The notes under the pieces: generated by a model
Database searches by the model: none
What the model was told of the DNA's origin: nothing
What the model saw: only the letters and a program-made list of their open reading frames with translations
Shown: one piece after another, positions 45,533 through 55,834 of the stretch
How positions within the stretch are numbered: position 1 is the first letter of the stretch
Layout of the letters: each line of letters opens with the position of its first letter
Translations under genes and position numbers: made by a program
Assembly (NCBI GenBank): GCA_016699635.1
Contig: CP064983.1
Location: forward strand, 434,001 to 498,000
Reading direction: 5' to 3'
DNA length: 64,000 nucleotides
From: Bacteroidota bacterium
Lineage (GTDB): Bacteria > Bacteroidota > Bacteroidia > AKYH767-A > OLB10

Positions 45533-45567
45533 ACAAAAACCACCGACTGAAAGCCGGTGGTTTTTGT
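45533..45567 (-). terminator. Rho-independent terminator of the T9SS gene
   Basis: ACAAAAACCACCG, a CTGAAAG-type loop and CGGTGGTTTTTGT. The palindrome is flanked by A and T runs on both sides and lies 12 nt after the stop at 45580. Confidence 0.85.
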
Positions 45568-45579
45568 ATAAAAGATTAA

Positions 45580-47379
45580 TTATTGTTTTACAAACTTATT
45601 TACTACAACACCATCGGCATTGCTTATTTTAAGTGTGTAAACACCCTTCTTCAAAGATTGAATATCTAATGTGATGCGGAAAGGCTCATTATAGTTTTGC
45701 TTAATAACTTCCTGACCTAATTGATTATAAACAGTAAGTGTTGAGTTGCCATATAGTTTAGCAGAAACCAATAATTCTGTTGTAGCAGGATTTGGCATAA
45801 GTGTCACATTGCTGCTTAAATCAGTTTCTTTTATACCTGTTACTACTACCATAGAAGCATCGTCAACTCTGATTGAATTGTCTACACCAGAACCAAAACC
45901 ATTTATACCGATGTTATAAACACCTGAGTTTGCTGGGGTGAATGTGTGAGAAGCCAAATGATAAGTTGAATCAGTAAACAATGGATCAACAGCAATATTA
46001 TTGGTCATGGCAGCACCTGTGGCTGCATTTCCATAACGCAGTTCTAATTGATATGAAGTTGCAGTTTCTGTAAAACTCTTATACCAATATTCAATTTTAT
46101 AATTTGTTCCTGCAGTTAAATCAAGACATGGTGAGAATAACCAGTTTTCAGGAGTGCCTGCCATTGCCTGAGCAACACCAAGACGAGCACATACTAAACC
46201 ATTATGGGTATAGGTAGTAGCAAAGTCCCATATATTACCATCACCATCGGTGTCTTCAATTGTCCATCCCGGAGGCGGTGTTGTTCCTGAAGCAGCTTCA
46301 AAACCTTCTGTTACTGCAGTAGAACCTAGTACTATTGGAGGTATATTTGTTACAGTTGCAGTAGTTGTATCATTTGCCGCATTACCATCTCCTGAAAGAC
46401 TGCTATAAGCTTTTATTGTATGTGGTCCAACTGCAGAAAAATCAGCTGTACCTGTGAAAAGAAATGATGATGAACCTCCTGCCGGAATTGTTCCAGTAAA
46501 AGTTTCAGTTACAGGCGTACCATTATCAACAACAAATGATACTGGGAATCCGGAAATTGCGCTTCCACCCCAATTGAATATTGAAACATCGACTGGTGTT
46601 GTTGCACTTAAACCACAGCCTGAATTCATGCTGCTTATTGCAAACACACTTGCATCAGTTGTTTGTGGTGTATAAATATCTAATTGGTCAACTCCAATAA
46701 AATTACTGTTTGAACCATTAGGACCACCATCTATAACAGCATAACGAATTGCAAAACGTGCAGTAGCGCCTGCAGTAGTAACGGCATAATTAATATAGTC
46801 CCACGTTCCTGCAACACTTGCTTGAAATCTTCCTAATTCAACCCAAGTTAAACCTTCAGGAGTAGAATCACCGGCTGCAGAGTACATTACACGAATTGAA
46901 TCAACCCATGTAGAACTTGTAACACTTCTTGCATAAAATGAAATCTTATCGCCTGATGCAACATTTAATGCAGGCGTAACCAACCAGCTATCAATATTAT
47001 TTGTTGCAGTTACAACATTATAATTGGCAGCTACATATTCAGAGATAGCGCCATTATATGCAGGAAAAACTGTTCCATCAGGTTGAAACCATGTTGCAGA
47101 TATACCTTGCGCACCTGTACCTCTGTAATAAGGAAGGTAACCTCTGGCAATCAAAGAAGAAGTGTCATTCTGTTGACTGAAGTCATCAGAAAAAGCAACA
47201 TTGATGGCACTGTTTCCATTTCTTGGAATCAATTGTCCTGAATTTGTGAACTCTGTAGCTATTACAGACTGTGATCTTGCCCCAATAGCAGGGTTTTGAT
47301 TCACAGGAACCCGGTCTTGCGCTATGGAAGCACCGGAAAACAACACTGCGAAAGCAGCTAATAGTGTAAATTTTGTCAT
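45580..47379 (-). CDS. Secreted T9SS protein with choice-of-anchor J domains
   Basis: A 599-residue intact secreted protein. It has signal peptide MTKFTLLAAFAVLFSGASIA and a first jelly-roll choice-of-anchor J/cleaved-adhesin domain (about 65-235, with NNIDSWLVTPALNVASGDKI). A CARDB-like segment (ISSMNSGCGLSATTPVDVSI) and a second jelly-roll domain (VTEGFEAASGTTPPPGWTIE onward) follow. The type A T9SS sorting domain ends GVYTLKISNADGVVVNKFVK plus Q. These domains bind carbohydrate or mediate surface adhesion. The ligand is unknown. It is monocistronic, with a terminator just after the stop. Confidence 0.83.
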   Translation of the reverse strand: MTKFTLLAAFAVLFSGASIAQDRVPVNQNPAIGARSQSVIATEFTNSGQLIPRNGNSAINVAFSDDFSQQNDTSSLIARGYLPYYRGTGAQGISATWFQPDGTVFPAYNGAISEYVAANYNVVTATNNIDSWLVTPALNVASGDKISFYARSVTSSTWVDSIRVMYSAAGDSTPEGLTWVELGRFQASVAGTWDYINYAVTTAGATARFAIRYAVIDGGPNGSNSNFIGVDQLDIYTPQTTDASVFAISSMNSGCGLSATTPVDVSIFNWGGSAISGFPVSFVVDNGTPVTETFTGTIPAGGSSSFLFTGTADFSAVGPHTIKAYSSLSGDGNAANDTTTATVTNIPPIVLGSTAVTEGFEAASGTTPPPGWTIEDTDGDGNIWDFATTYTHNGLVCARLGVAQAMAGTPENWLFSPCLDLTAGTNYKIEYWYKSFTETATSYQLELRYGNAATGAAMTNNIAVDPLFTDSTYHLASHTFTPANSGVYNIGINGFGSGVDNSIRVDDASMVVVTGIKETDLSSNVTLMPNPATTELLVSAKLYGNSTLTVYNQLGQEVIKQNYNEPFRITLDIQSLKKGVYTLKISNADGVVVNKFVKQ

Positions 47380-47472
47380 TTGTGATTTTTTAAATTTATA
47401 ATGGTTTAATGGTGTAAAAGTAAAAAAAGAGATTCTAATGGATTAAATTTGCCTATTCTTTTTTCAAAAATT

Positions 47473-48446
47473 ATGAACATTCAAAAAATTGCCTTACTTA
47501 CTTCCGGTGGCGATTCTCCGGGAATGAATGCCTGTATTCGTTCAATAGTGCGCAGCGCCATTTCTCAAAAGAAAAAAGTAGTCGGCATCATGCGGGGTTA
47601 TGAAGGAATGATTCATGGTTAGTTTGTAGAATTAAATGCCCGCTCTGTCAGCAATATTTTACAAAGAGGTGGAACTATCCTTAAAACAGCACGCAGCAAG
47701 GCTTTCATGACTCCTGAAGGCATGAAAAAGGCTTATGACAATCTTTGCCGTGAAGGAATAGAGGGCATTATAGCTATTGGTGGTGATGGCACATTGAAAG
47801 GCGCGGTCGAGTTTAATAAAGTCAATAATATTCCATTTATTGGTATTCCAGGAACAATAGATAACGATCTTTTGGAACAGATTACACAATAGGTTTTGAT
47901 ACCGCATTGAATACTATAATTGATGCTGTGGATAAAATTAAAGACACTGCAGCATCGCATGACAGATTGTTTTTTGTGGAAGTTATGGGTCGTGATTCCG
48001 GTTGCTTAGCACTTTATTCAGGAATTGCCAGTGGTGCCGAAGAAATATTAATGCCTGAACAAAAAACGGACATCAGTGCTTTGGTTGAAAAACTAAAAGA
48101 AAGTGTACAAAGAAGAAAAACTTCAAGTGTGGTGATTGTTGCTGAAGGTGATGATGGTGGCGGTGCATTTAAAATTGCAGAAGCAGTAAAAAAATCTTTT
48201 GACTACGACATTAAAGTTACTGTGCTTGGTCATATTCAACGTGGAGGCAGTCCAACTGCTAAAGACAGAATAATGGCTACACGGTTTGGTGCTGAAGCTG
48301 TAAATGCACTTCTCAGTGGTCAAACCAATAAAATGACAGGCTGGAATGGTAAAGAAGTTACTTTGATTGACCTTGAAAAAGTAGTTAAACAACACAATCC
48401 TTTCGACAAGCGATTGGTGTCATACAATTATTTCTTATCTTTATAA
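47473..48446 (+). CDS. pfkA: 6-phosphofructokinase (disrupted by stop and frameshift)
   Basis: ATP-dependent phosphofructokinase of glycolysis. The motifs are MNIQKIALLTSGGDSPGMNA, GYEGMIHG, RGGTILKTARS, IAIGGDGTLKGA, the catalytic GTIDNDL, MGRDSGCLAL, VAEGDDGGG and LGHIQRGGSPTAKDR. Two lesions are present. An in-frame TAG at 47620-47622 sits where a charged residue is expected. A missing T at the TTTT run near 47870-47874 separates IDNDL from GTDYTIGFDTALN. Because everything else is conserved and the gene is central, both look like read errors. A TAAATTTG box lies about 25 nt before the ATG. Confidence 0.9.
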
Positions 48447-48468
48447 ATCATCTTCTAATATAAACTTT

Positions 48469-49317
48469 ATGCTTTTAGTTGCAGACAGTGGCTCTACAAA
48501 AACAAACTGGCTTTTAACAGACAGAGAAAATTTTACTACAGAAATTGAAACTATTGGATTTAATCCGTTTTTTCATAGTACTGATTTCATTTTAAACGAG
48601 CTTAAAAAAAATCAAAAATTAGTTAAGTATGCCGATGCAATAAAAGATATTAAATTTTTTGGTTCGGGTTGTTCCAGCGATGACAGAAAAAACATTGTAG
48701 CAGCAGCATTTAAAATTATTTTTCCCAATGCAACACTTTTAGTTGACCACGACATGTTGGGTGCAGCCTTAGCTGCATGCTTTGACACAGCAGGGTTAGT
48801 TGCAATTTTAGGAACAGGATCGAACATTGCTTTTTGGGATGGTAAACACCTTCACCCTACCAACCATGGATTGGGTTATATTTTAGGTGATGAGGGTAGC
48901 GGAAGTTATTTTGGCAGAAAGCTCATGACACATTTTTTGTATGGTATTATGCCAAATGATTTAAAAGAGAAATTTTTTGAGCGCTATCATCTCACAAAAG
49001 AAAGTGCTATTAAAAATGTTTACCATCTGGCGGGAGCAAATGTATATATGGCATCATTTGCAAAATTTTTATCTGATGAAGCTTCGCATCCTTACATACA
49101 AAATCTGATATACAAGGGTCTTACTGAGTTTGCCGACACCAGTATTCTCGCCTATCCTCAACATCAGAATTATCCGGTACATTTTATTGGCAGCATAGCA
49201 TTTCATTTTCGTAATATTTTAGAGCAAATTGCATCGGAAAAGAAATTTATTGTAGGCAAAACCATTATACGACCTGTTGATGACTTGTTGGTTTATTTCA
49301 CACAAGAAGAAAAATAA
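48469..49317 (+). CDS. N-acetylglucosamine kinase-like ATPase (BadF/BadG family)
   Basis: A 282-residue ASKHA-fold sugar kinase. PHOSPHATE-1 is LLVADSGSTKTNWLL, PHOSPHATE-2 is VAILGTGSNIAFWDG, and GLGYILGDEGSGSYFGRKLM is characteristic of GlcNAc kinases of the BadF/BadG/BcrA/BcrD group. The adenosine region is PVHFIGSIAFHF. In Bacteroidota this family is annotated as N-acetylglucosamine kinase, probably recycling amino sugar from peptidoglycan or chitin. It starts 22 nt after pfkA, consistent with a sugar-phosphate operon. Confidence 0.87.
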   Translation: MLLVADSGSTKTNWLLTDRENFTTEIETIGFNPFFHSTDFILNELKKNQKLVKYADAIKDIKFFGSGCSSDDRKNIVAAAFKIIFPNATLLVDHDMLGAALAACFDTAGLVAILGTGSNIAFWDGKHLHPTNHGLGYILGDEGSGSYFGRKLMTHFLYGIMPNDLKEKFFERYHLTKESAIKNVYHLAGANVYMASFAKFLSDEASHPYIQNLIYKGLTEFADTSILAYPQHQNYPVHFIGSIAFHFRNILEQIASEKKFIVGKTIIRPVDDLLVYFTQEEK

Positions 49318-49402
49318 ACAATATTGTATATAATGTGACGTTTTTTTAAAAAACAAACTTCTGATGCTTAAAATGATTACTTTTATTCTAAATTCTGTAA
49401 AA

Positions 49403-50341
49403 ATGAAAAAGCAACTCTTTTTAATTACATCAGCAGTGGTACTTACCACATTCTTTTACTCCTGCAAAAAGGAAGACCAGCAAGCATTAGATTCAAAGAC
49501 AAAACAGTTTAATGATGATTCTAATAATTACAAAGCAGAATCTGATCAGGCTGACAATGACATCAACAACACCATTAACGAAATCCCTGCATTTGGCAGA
49601 GGTGCTGGTGTTGTATCAAGCCCGCTTTGTGGTGTAACAATTGATTCATCTCAGCTTTCACAGAAAATTCTGTTCTTTAATTTTGATGGTATCACACCTT
49701 GTTTCAGTCCGTCACGCACACGATCAGGTCAAATTAAAGTTCAGTTAACAACAGGTACAAACTGGCATCTGGCTGGGTCTGTTCTTACCATTACTTACAA
49801 CAATTTTAAAATAACCCGACTCAGCGATAATAAATCCATCACCTTTAATGGTGTTAAAACACTGACAAATGTTAACGGACACAACTGGCTAACTTTTCTG
49901 GCCGGTACAAGCAGTTTTAAATACCAAAGCCGTGCTTTTAATATTAATGTGGCTTATGATGATGGCTCAACTGCCACTTGGAATCAGGCAAACATTACTG
50001 AATGGTTGTATGTTCCATCAGGAAATCATGGTGCTTATCTTATTTTTACTGCCAATGGCGATTCTACAGTAAATAACTATTCAAACAGCAGCATGTGGGG
50101 AACAAACAGATATGGTCAGGCTTTTACAACCAATTATACTACACAAATAATTTCAAACACCTATTGTGGTTTGTGGCGGCCTATTTCAGGTGAGTTGATT
50201 CATCATGTAAATGCTACAGATTTTGCACTCACGTTGGGAGTTGATCAAAGTGGAAATGCAAGCACACTCGACTGTGCTTATGGATTTAAAGTATCATGGA
50301 CAAGTAATGGAAATTCTAATTCAGTAGTCCTTAGCTATTAA
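49403..50341 (+). CDS. Lipoprotein of unknown function
   Basis: A 312-residue protein with lipoprotein signal MKKQLFLITSAVVLTTFFYS then Cys (lipobox FFYSC). A charged, low-complexity linker (residues about 20-65, rich in Asp/Asn/Lys) leads to a beta-rich domain with NGVKTLTNVNGHNWLTFLAG and CAYGFKVSWTSNGNSNSVVL. ATG 49403 is chosen over 49364 because it begins the signal peptide. It is probably outer-membrane anchored. No known domain is recognised. Confidence 0.75.
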   Translation: MKKQLFLITSAVVLTTFFYSCKKEDQQALDSKTKQFNDDSNNYKAESDQADNDINNTINEIPAFGRGAGVVSSPLCGVTIDSSQLSQKILFFNFDGITPCFSPSRTRSGQIKVQLTTGTNWHLAGSVLTITYNNFKITRLSDNKSITFNGVKTLTNVNGHNWLTFLAGTSSFKYQSRAFNINVAYDDGSTATWNQANITEWLYVPSGNHGAYLIFTANGDSTVNNYSNSSMWGTNRYGQAFTTNYTTQIISNTYCGLWRPISGELIHHVNATDFALTLGVDQSGNASTLDCAYGFKVSWTSNGNSNSVVLSY

Positions 50342-50361
50342 CACTATTTTGTTTTAAAATG

Positions 50362-50399
50362 AAAACAGAATCTTATGGTAAGGTTCTGTTTTTATTTTT
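50362..50399 (+). terminator. Terminator after the lipoprotein gene
   Basis: AAAACAGAA and TTCTGTTTT pair (with an inner TTA/TAA pair) around a TGG loop and run into TTATTTTT, 20 nt after the stop. Confidence 0.7.
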
Positions 50400-50417
50400 G
50401 TGCCATATTCAAACAGT

Positions 50418-51173
50418 ATGGCCTTACAAGAAGAGATGGAAAAACAAGGGCTATGGTTATTCAGGTACCGTAGCACCCTACCCTTACTACTTTTAGCAGG
50501 AGGCTTGTCTTATTATTTATGGAGTAAGATGCATCACATTAGACCATTTCCGGAAAATTCAAGGTCTGAAGAATGGTTTTTATACGTTTGTATGGCTGTA
50601 TCGTTTTTAGGCTTATTGATGAGAATTTATATTGTAGGACACACTCCGGCAAACACTTCTGGTCGCAATACAGCTGAAGGTCAGGTTGCTGATACCATTA
50701 ATCAAACAGGAATGTATTCGATGGTTCGTCATCCATTGTATGTTGGTAATTTTATCATGTGGCTTGGCATAGCATTGTTTACAGCAAGTATTTGGTTTGT
50801 CTTATTGTTTATTGCTGTTTATTGGCTGTACTATGAGCGTATAATGTATGCAGAAGAACAATTTATGCGCAAGAAGTTCGGCAATGCCTACACCGATTGG
50901 GCAGAGAAAACGCCTGCCTTTATTCCTGAATTTTCAAATTTTAAAAAACCATCACTTCCATTTAGTTGGAAAAAGGTTCTAAAAAAAGAAAAGAATGGAT
51001 TTGCTGCGGTTTTCATTGTCTTTTTACTCTTTTATGCAGCTGGTCAATTAATAACCAACAATGCTATTCAAAACAATTTTTTAGTTTACGGAACTGTTTT
51101 CAGTATCTTATTTTATATAGTTATTAAAATCCTCAGAAAGCAAACTACATTATTGAACGAAACCGGTCGTTAG
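50418..51173 (+). CDS. Isoprenylcysteine carboxylmethyltransferase-family membrane protein
   Basis: A 251-residue membrane protein with about five membrane helices. The conserved cofactor-binding block of the ICMT/PEMT family is NQTGMYSMVRHPLYVGNFIM followed by YYERIMYAEEQFMRKKFGNA and YTDWAEKTPAF. It should bind S-adenosylmethionine and methylate a lipid or other membrane-associated substrate; bacteria have no prenylated CaaX proteins, so the real substrate is unknown. ATG 50418 is preferred over GTG 50400. It is convergent with the glycosyltransferase operon, with only 5 nt between the stops. Confidence 0.85.
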   Translation: MALQEEMEKQGLWLFRYRSTLPLLLLAGGLSYYLWSKMHHIRPFPENSRSEEWFLYVCMAVSFLGLLMRIYIVGHTPANTSGRNTAEGQVADTINQTGMYSMVRHPLYVGNFIMWLGIALFTASIWFVLLFIAVYWLYYERIMYAEEQFMRKKFGNAYTDWAEKTPAFIPEFSNFKKPSLPFSWKKVLKKEKNGFAAVFIVFLLFYAAGQLITNNAIQNNFLVYGTVFSILFYIVIKILRKQTTLLNETGR

Positions 51174-51178
51174 AAAAA

Positions 51179-52223
51179 TTATTTTTTAGATAGCTTTTTA
51201 TAAAGCTCCAAATAACAATTAGCTGTTTGTTCAATAGAAATCAGTTTTTCTCCATAAGGATATTCTTTCTTTATTAAATAACTAACAATAGAATTAACAT
51301 TCTCTTTCAAATCATCAGTAAGAAGAGAATATAATTCATGATTGAAATGTATTCCTTTGCCTGATGAATATACTTTGCAACCATGCGCTATAGCTTCAAG
51401 CATTACCATACCCTGACTTTCAAATGCAGATGTATGGGCCATTACTTTTGACCTCCGCATAAATTTAAAAATTTCCACTCGGGGCAATTCGTTTAAAAGC
51501 GATATATTACTTTCTAAATCTTTCTCAACAATAAATTGTTTCATCTCTTTAATCAAATGCATATCGTAAAACTTGCCGATTATTACAGCTTTGATGTTTG
51601 GTTTGATTTGATGAATTTGATACACTAACTTTAAAAAAAACATTTGATTCTTCAACCCTGTCACTGAGCCAACATTTATTAAATCAATATCTCGATCAAC
51701 TACTTCCTCAAATACCTGACCTAGTCCAAATGGAATTATTTCATCACTCTGTTGACTTATGGCTGAATAAAATCTTTCATTGGCAAACTGTGTAAGGTTA
51801 ACAATTGTTGAGTATTTGAAATCAAACAACCTGTAAAATTTATTCTTCATTGCATCCTGACCCATGATAGTTTGCAGATGAGGTAGTTTATACTTTTTTA
51901 CAAAACTGCTGACCCAAAATTGCAAGTATGTTAACCAGAATGAATGTATTATATCAACACCATGATTATTTATAAGACTTATTAGCAACCTCCATGCTCT
52001 TAACAACAATAACATTCTTGAAAAACGCTTTTTATTTGCACCTCCTACAGCATAAACCCTGATACCATTCCAGCAATAACTTTTCTGCTCAAATGGATAA
52101 TCAAGAGCAAGAATCGTTAAATTAACTTTCTGTTGTTGCAATGATAAAGCCAAATCCTGTAATGGAGGAATACAGGTTGAATCCGATTCGTTTGACGCAA
52201 AGCCGGGTAATATCAGATTACAT
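51179..52223 (-). CDS. GT4-type glycosyltransferase (start disturbed)
   Basis: A GT-B fold glycosyltransferase of about 347 residues. The N-terminal domain begins near LILPGFASNESDS. The C-terminal domain has LINVGSVTGLKNQMFFLKLV and VIIGKF, and the nucleotide-sugar block is VMAHTSAFESQGMVMLEAIA (the E-x7-E motif of family 4) followed by HGCKVYSSGKG. The first clean ATG is at 52153, but coding continues upstream to an ATG at 52223 that overlaps the previous stop, with one extra base near 52219. This is probably a sequencing error. It is the last gene of the glycan-type operon. Confidence 0.82.
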
Positions 52224-53612
52224 TCACTTTTGTTTGGGCTTAATCAGGTACAATTTCCAATCATCAGAAAAATCTTTCTCATGATCCAATAAACAATTTT
52301 CTTGTATGAATTTGAAATTCAACATTGGATTCATTCCCTTCCATTGTTTTTGAAATTTTGATTCATTAAATAAAAGTAAACTCCCATCTTCAAAATTCGC
52401 AATTTTGTCATCATTCAAATTCCTATATTCGAAATTCAAGCCCTTTCCTTTCAATGCAATATCCATATCAAAAGAATACAAAATTTTTCCCTGATATGGT
52501 TCTAATGCATTTGCAATCTCATTTTCAATAATGCTTCGATAATACATTGGCAAAACTGCTCGAAAGGCTAAAGTAATTTGAACAATACATACCATAAAAA
52601 CAATTAAAAGGGAAGGTTTAAACCGCTCCAATATTCTGCTAAATGCCGGATACATGATTAATGCTACAAAAGGATATGCAATTACCAGAAACCTATCGTT
52701 CTGAAACGGAATGCCAGAAAGGAAAATAAAATAAATCAGAAGAGATAATAATGGTACCAACATTCTATTGTTCAATACATCACCTTTTCGTAAAAAGAAT
52801 AACAATATAAAAAACAAAGGCATAAACCCTGGATATGCAAGCGCTTTTAATGGGAAAAGCACATTGGGTAAAAAATAATCCTGAATACCATCTGGCGTTG
52901 AGAAACTGCTCTTGAAAAAATTTTGAATCTGCCACAAATGTAACCATTGATGCTTAGCCCCTCCTGCTTCTGTTGACCAGAATAAAAAATTTGATCCAAG
53001 TAAAACCAGCATCATACCGACACCTCCTATTAAATAAACAAATTGTTTTCTTTTAATTGAATGCCACAAATTGAAAATTAAAACCGGAGTAAGTAATGGA
53101 GCTGTAGCATAACGAGTTAAAATTGAAAGTGTGAAAAATAAATAAATCCAAAAAGTAGAAGAAGGACTCTTTATATTATAAAAGAAAAGGCAGGCAACAC
53201 AAAACATCATAGCCAATGCATCGCTCATAACAAGCACGGATGCACGCAACATAAACGGGCTAAGTAAAAAAATAATAATACTAAAACTTAAAGCATGCCG
53301 CTCATTATTATATTGCAGTACAACAATCTTCCAAACCAAAATTGTTGATACAACAACTGCAATCAGGCTGACCAACTGAAGAGAAACTGCATAGTTTTGA
53401 AAAACAAGTTGCAACACCCATCCGGAGAATGCATATACTGGAGGATAAAAATTTAAATGATAATCACCGGTAAATAAATTCTTGCTCTGCAACAAATAAC
53501 TATAAGCATCCTGCCCATACAAACCACTGAAGGCAAAATATCCGGTGATAAAAAATATGCCTGCGGCAATTAATATTACAATAATGTAAAATTGTTTGCT
53601 TACACTGTGCAT
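52224..53612 (-). CDS. GT39/ArnT-like membrane glycosyltransferase
   Basis: A 462-residue polytopic membrane protein with about ten helices. The first extracytoplasmic loop holds FSGLYGQDAYSYLLQSKNLF, where Asp in GQDAY is the expected catalytic acidic residue of GT-C PMT/ArnT-type enzymes. LTRYATAPLLTPVLIFN and the C-terminal soluble tail are also in keeping. Such enzymes move a sugar from polyprenyl phosphate to lipid, glycan or protein outside the inner membrane. The frame is intact. The stop TGA overlaps the start region of the GT4 gene. Confidence 0.8.
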   Translation of the reverse strand: MHSVSKQFYIIVILIAAGIFFITGYFAFSGLYGQDAYSYLLQSKNLFTGDYHLNFYPPVYAFSGWVLQLVFQNYAVSLQLVSLIAVVVSTILVWKIVVLQYNNERHALSFSIIIFLLSPFMLRASVLVMSDALAMMFCVACLFFYNIKSPSSTFWIYLFFTLSILTRYATAPLLTPVLIFNLWHSIKRKQFVYLIGGVGMMLVLLGSNFLFWSTEAGGAKHQWLHLWQIQNFFKSSFSTPDGIQDYFLPNVLFPLKALAYPGFMPLFFILLFFLRKGDVLNNRMLVPLLSLLIYFIFLSGIPFQNDRFLVIAYPFVALIMYPAFSRILERFKPSLLIVFMVCIVQITLAFRAVLPMYYRSIIENEIANALEPYQGKILYSFDMDIALKGKGLNFEYRNLNDDKIANFEDGSLLLFNESKFQKQWKGMNPMLNFKFIQENCLLDHEKDFSDDWKLYLIKPKQK

Positions 53613-53635
53613 TTTCTGTTACTTTTCCAAGACAA

Positions 53636-54410
53636 TTACAAAATAATCTCCTGTTTTATTAAACGGAAAAAGCGATTGACAAACCGATCTGCTTTAGCTA
53701 GTAAATTAAAAGCAAAAGGATGGTTCTTTAAATGATTGTACATATATTCCGGAGGCATTACATTACACAAACCCTGTAGATATACTACCTTTAACTCCTT
53801 TTTCACAACAGGCAAATCCTTTCAGGACTATAATAAAATGTTTTAAATTCAACTCCTTCAACGCTTGCTCTTGCCCCAGCTTTCTTCCATCGTCTGAAAG
53901 CAAGTTTAAAATTAAATGATAATACATGCAAATGTTCCCAAAAGCAGATTGGTGGCATTATTACAAGCATAATCTTCCCATTTTCCTTGAGTAATGCAGG
54001 CAGTTTTTTATAACATCAGCCAAATTCTCCGTACAATTCAATCCTCCGAAATTAGAAAAAATAAAATCGAATTTTTGCTTTCCTAATTTATCTAACTGAT
54101 CAAAAGAAATTTGCATTGACTGTATATCTGTAATTTCATTATCACTAATTTTTTTATTCAATGCCTCTATCATTCCCGTGGCTCCATCAGTAGCTAAAAC
54201 ACGATGATTTTTCGAAAAATAAATTGCATCAATTCCTGTTCCACAATTCAGTTCCAGAATACTACTATTGGGCGCTAAATGTTGCTCTGCAATTTTATAT
54301 ATTTCTTTTCTACAATACTGTGTAATACAATTAATCGCATTATACTCATCAAAATGTGCAGCTTGCTTTGAGAATGCCTTAGTTGATGTATTCATAACTT
54401 GTTTTATCAC
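53636..54410 (-). CDS. Class I SAM-dependent methyltransferase (frameshifted)
   Basis: About 258 residues. Motif I is SSILELNCGTGIDAIYFS, motif II-like RVLATDGATGMIEAL and FDFIFSNFGGLNC. After a break at about 53985 the chain continues LPALLKENGKIMLVIMPP, then after a second break near 53825 ends DLPVVKKELKVVYLQGLCN and so on to 53638. Its ATG overlaps the stop of the radical-SAM gene (ATGA), implying coupling. The N-terminal FSKQAAHFDEYNAIN resembles small-molecule or lipid methyltransferases. The substrate is unknown, perhaps a glycan intermediate given the neighbours. Confidence 0.8.
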
Positions 54411-55834
54411 TGGTTCAAGTTAATTTTTGTTTTAAGAAATAAACTTGCAGGTTTATAATATGCAGTCATCAATGCTTTTTGCAAACTTCCTCTACGAAGC
54501 ATTATCAACTTCTTAAGTTCTTGTTGTCCTTTTCCTGCACGGAAAGATTTATGCACATAACGATGTAATGTTTTATAAAAAGATGGGTTATACTCACCTG
54601 AGTACATCAATAACAATTCGTCAGAATCACTCCAGTTAGTCTTTTCTTTCATTGTTTCTTTTACGTTCTCATAAAATTTAGTCCCGGGCAATGGATAACT
54701 GACTGAGACTCCAATGTCATAAGGATCTAGTTCTTTCAGCATCTTTAATGTGAGTTGAATATCAGCTTTTGTTTCACCGGGATAACCAAATTGAAGAAAA
54801 AGACAGGGCTTGATTTTATACTTCTTAAGAAGTGTGACAGCATGATAAATTTGCTCAACAGTTATCCCTTTATCCATGGCATCAAGAATTTTCTGTGAGC
54901 CCGACTCTGCACCTATCCAAACTTCTTCGGCTCCACTTTCTGCTAACTTTTGTATTAATTCTTCACGCTGTAACAAATCCGCACGACATTGAATTTTGTA
55001 TTTTACATTGATTCCAGATTCTTTGATACGACTACAAAAAGAATCTAACCATCCGGGTCTCAGTCCAAAAATATCATCACAAAACCATACATGATCAAAC
55101 TTAAAAAACCGGTTCATGTATTTTAATTCATTTAATACATTTTCAGTTGAACGAACATTATACCTGTTGCCGTAAATAGGTTTTGCACACCAATTGCATT
55201 TATATGGACATCCTCTGGTAGTTGAAAGGTTAATTGAAAAATAGCCATGCTTTTCCCATGCCTTTTTATAGGGCTTAATATTCAACAAATCCCAAGCTGG
55301 AAATGGTAATTGATCTAACTGCGTATTAACATTTCTTCTTACAGTATTATAGAAGATATTATTATTTGTAAACGCAATTCCCTTTATATCTTCATTTACC
55401 TCCAGTCTGTTATTAAATAACTCAATTAATGTCTCTTCAGCCTCTCCTAACAAAACTACATCTGCTCCTGCATCCAAATACTTTTTATATTCATCAGTTG
55501 AATCACTGCTTGATATAATAGTCTTAATGCCCTTCGACTTTGCAAAGTGCAACATCCTGAAAGCAGCTTCACGCATATTGGTAAGGCACATCTTTGTAAG
55601 ATAGTTAAATCCATCATCATAAATCAGTAAAACATCAGGTTTAAGAACATTGATTTGTTCTTTAACTTTTTCTACAGTTTCATCAAAACTTACATCATAA
55701 AAATGCACTTCAAGGCTATGATTACGCAAAACACTTGCTGCTAGCAAGGTAGCCAAAGGTGGATACGGTTTCGATAATTCGAGTTGCTTCTTGTCGAAAT
55801 GTAAGAAATAACTATGAGTGATTAACACTTTCAT
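54407..55834 (-). CDS. B12-binding radical SAM enzyme
   Basis: A 475-residue enzyme with an N-terminal cobalamin-binding Rossmann-like domain (1-150, no DxHxxG, so base-off binding without a protein His). The radical-SAM core has the cluster motif TTRGCPYKCNWCAKPIYGNR (Cys-x3-Cys-x2-Cys). EEVWIGAESGSQKILDAMDK and KPCLFLQFGYPGETKADIQL are conserved blocks of the BchE/MiaB-like B12-radical-SAM group. It likely methylates an unactivated carbon or rearranges a substrate. ATGA overlaps on both sides couple it to a nucleotidyltransferase-like protein and a methyltransferase. The frame is intact. Confidence 0.9.
   Translation of the reverse strand: MKVLITHSYFLHFDKKQLELSKPYPPLATLLAASVLRNHSLEVHFYDVSFDETVEKVKEQINVLKPDVLLIYDDGFNYLTKMCLTNMREAAFRMLHFAKSKGIKTIISSSDSTDEYKKYLDAGADVVLLGEAEETLIELFNNRLEVNEDIKGIAFTNNNIFYNTVRRNVNTQLDQLPFPAWDLLNIKPYKKAWEKHGYFSINLSTTRGCPYKCNWCAKPIYGNRYNVRSTENVLNELKYMNRFFKFDHVWFCDDIFGLRPGWLDSFCSRIKESGINVKYKIQCRADLLQREELIQKLAESGAEEVWIGAESGSQKILDAMDKGITVEQIYHAVTLLKKYKIKPCLFLQFGYPGETKADIQLTLKMLKELDPYDIGVSVSYPLPGTKFYENVKETMKEKTNWSDSDELLLMYSGEYNPSFYKTLHRYVHKSFRAGKGQQELKKLIMLRRGSLQKALMTAYYKPASLFLKTKINLNQ

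Noticed and set aside
39519..47622. Stop-codon readthrough or alternative genetic code
   Set aside because: TAA, TGA and TAG each occur once within disrupted genes, while all three also end intact genes; no single reassignment explains this.
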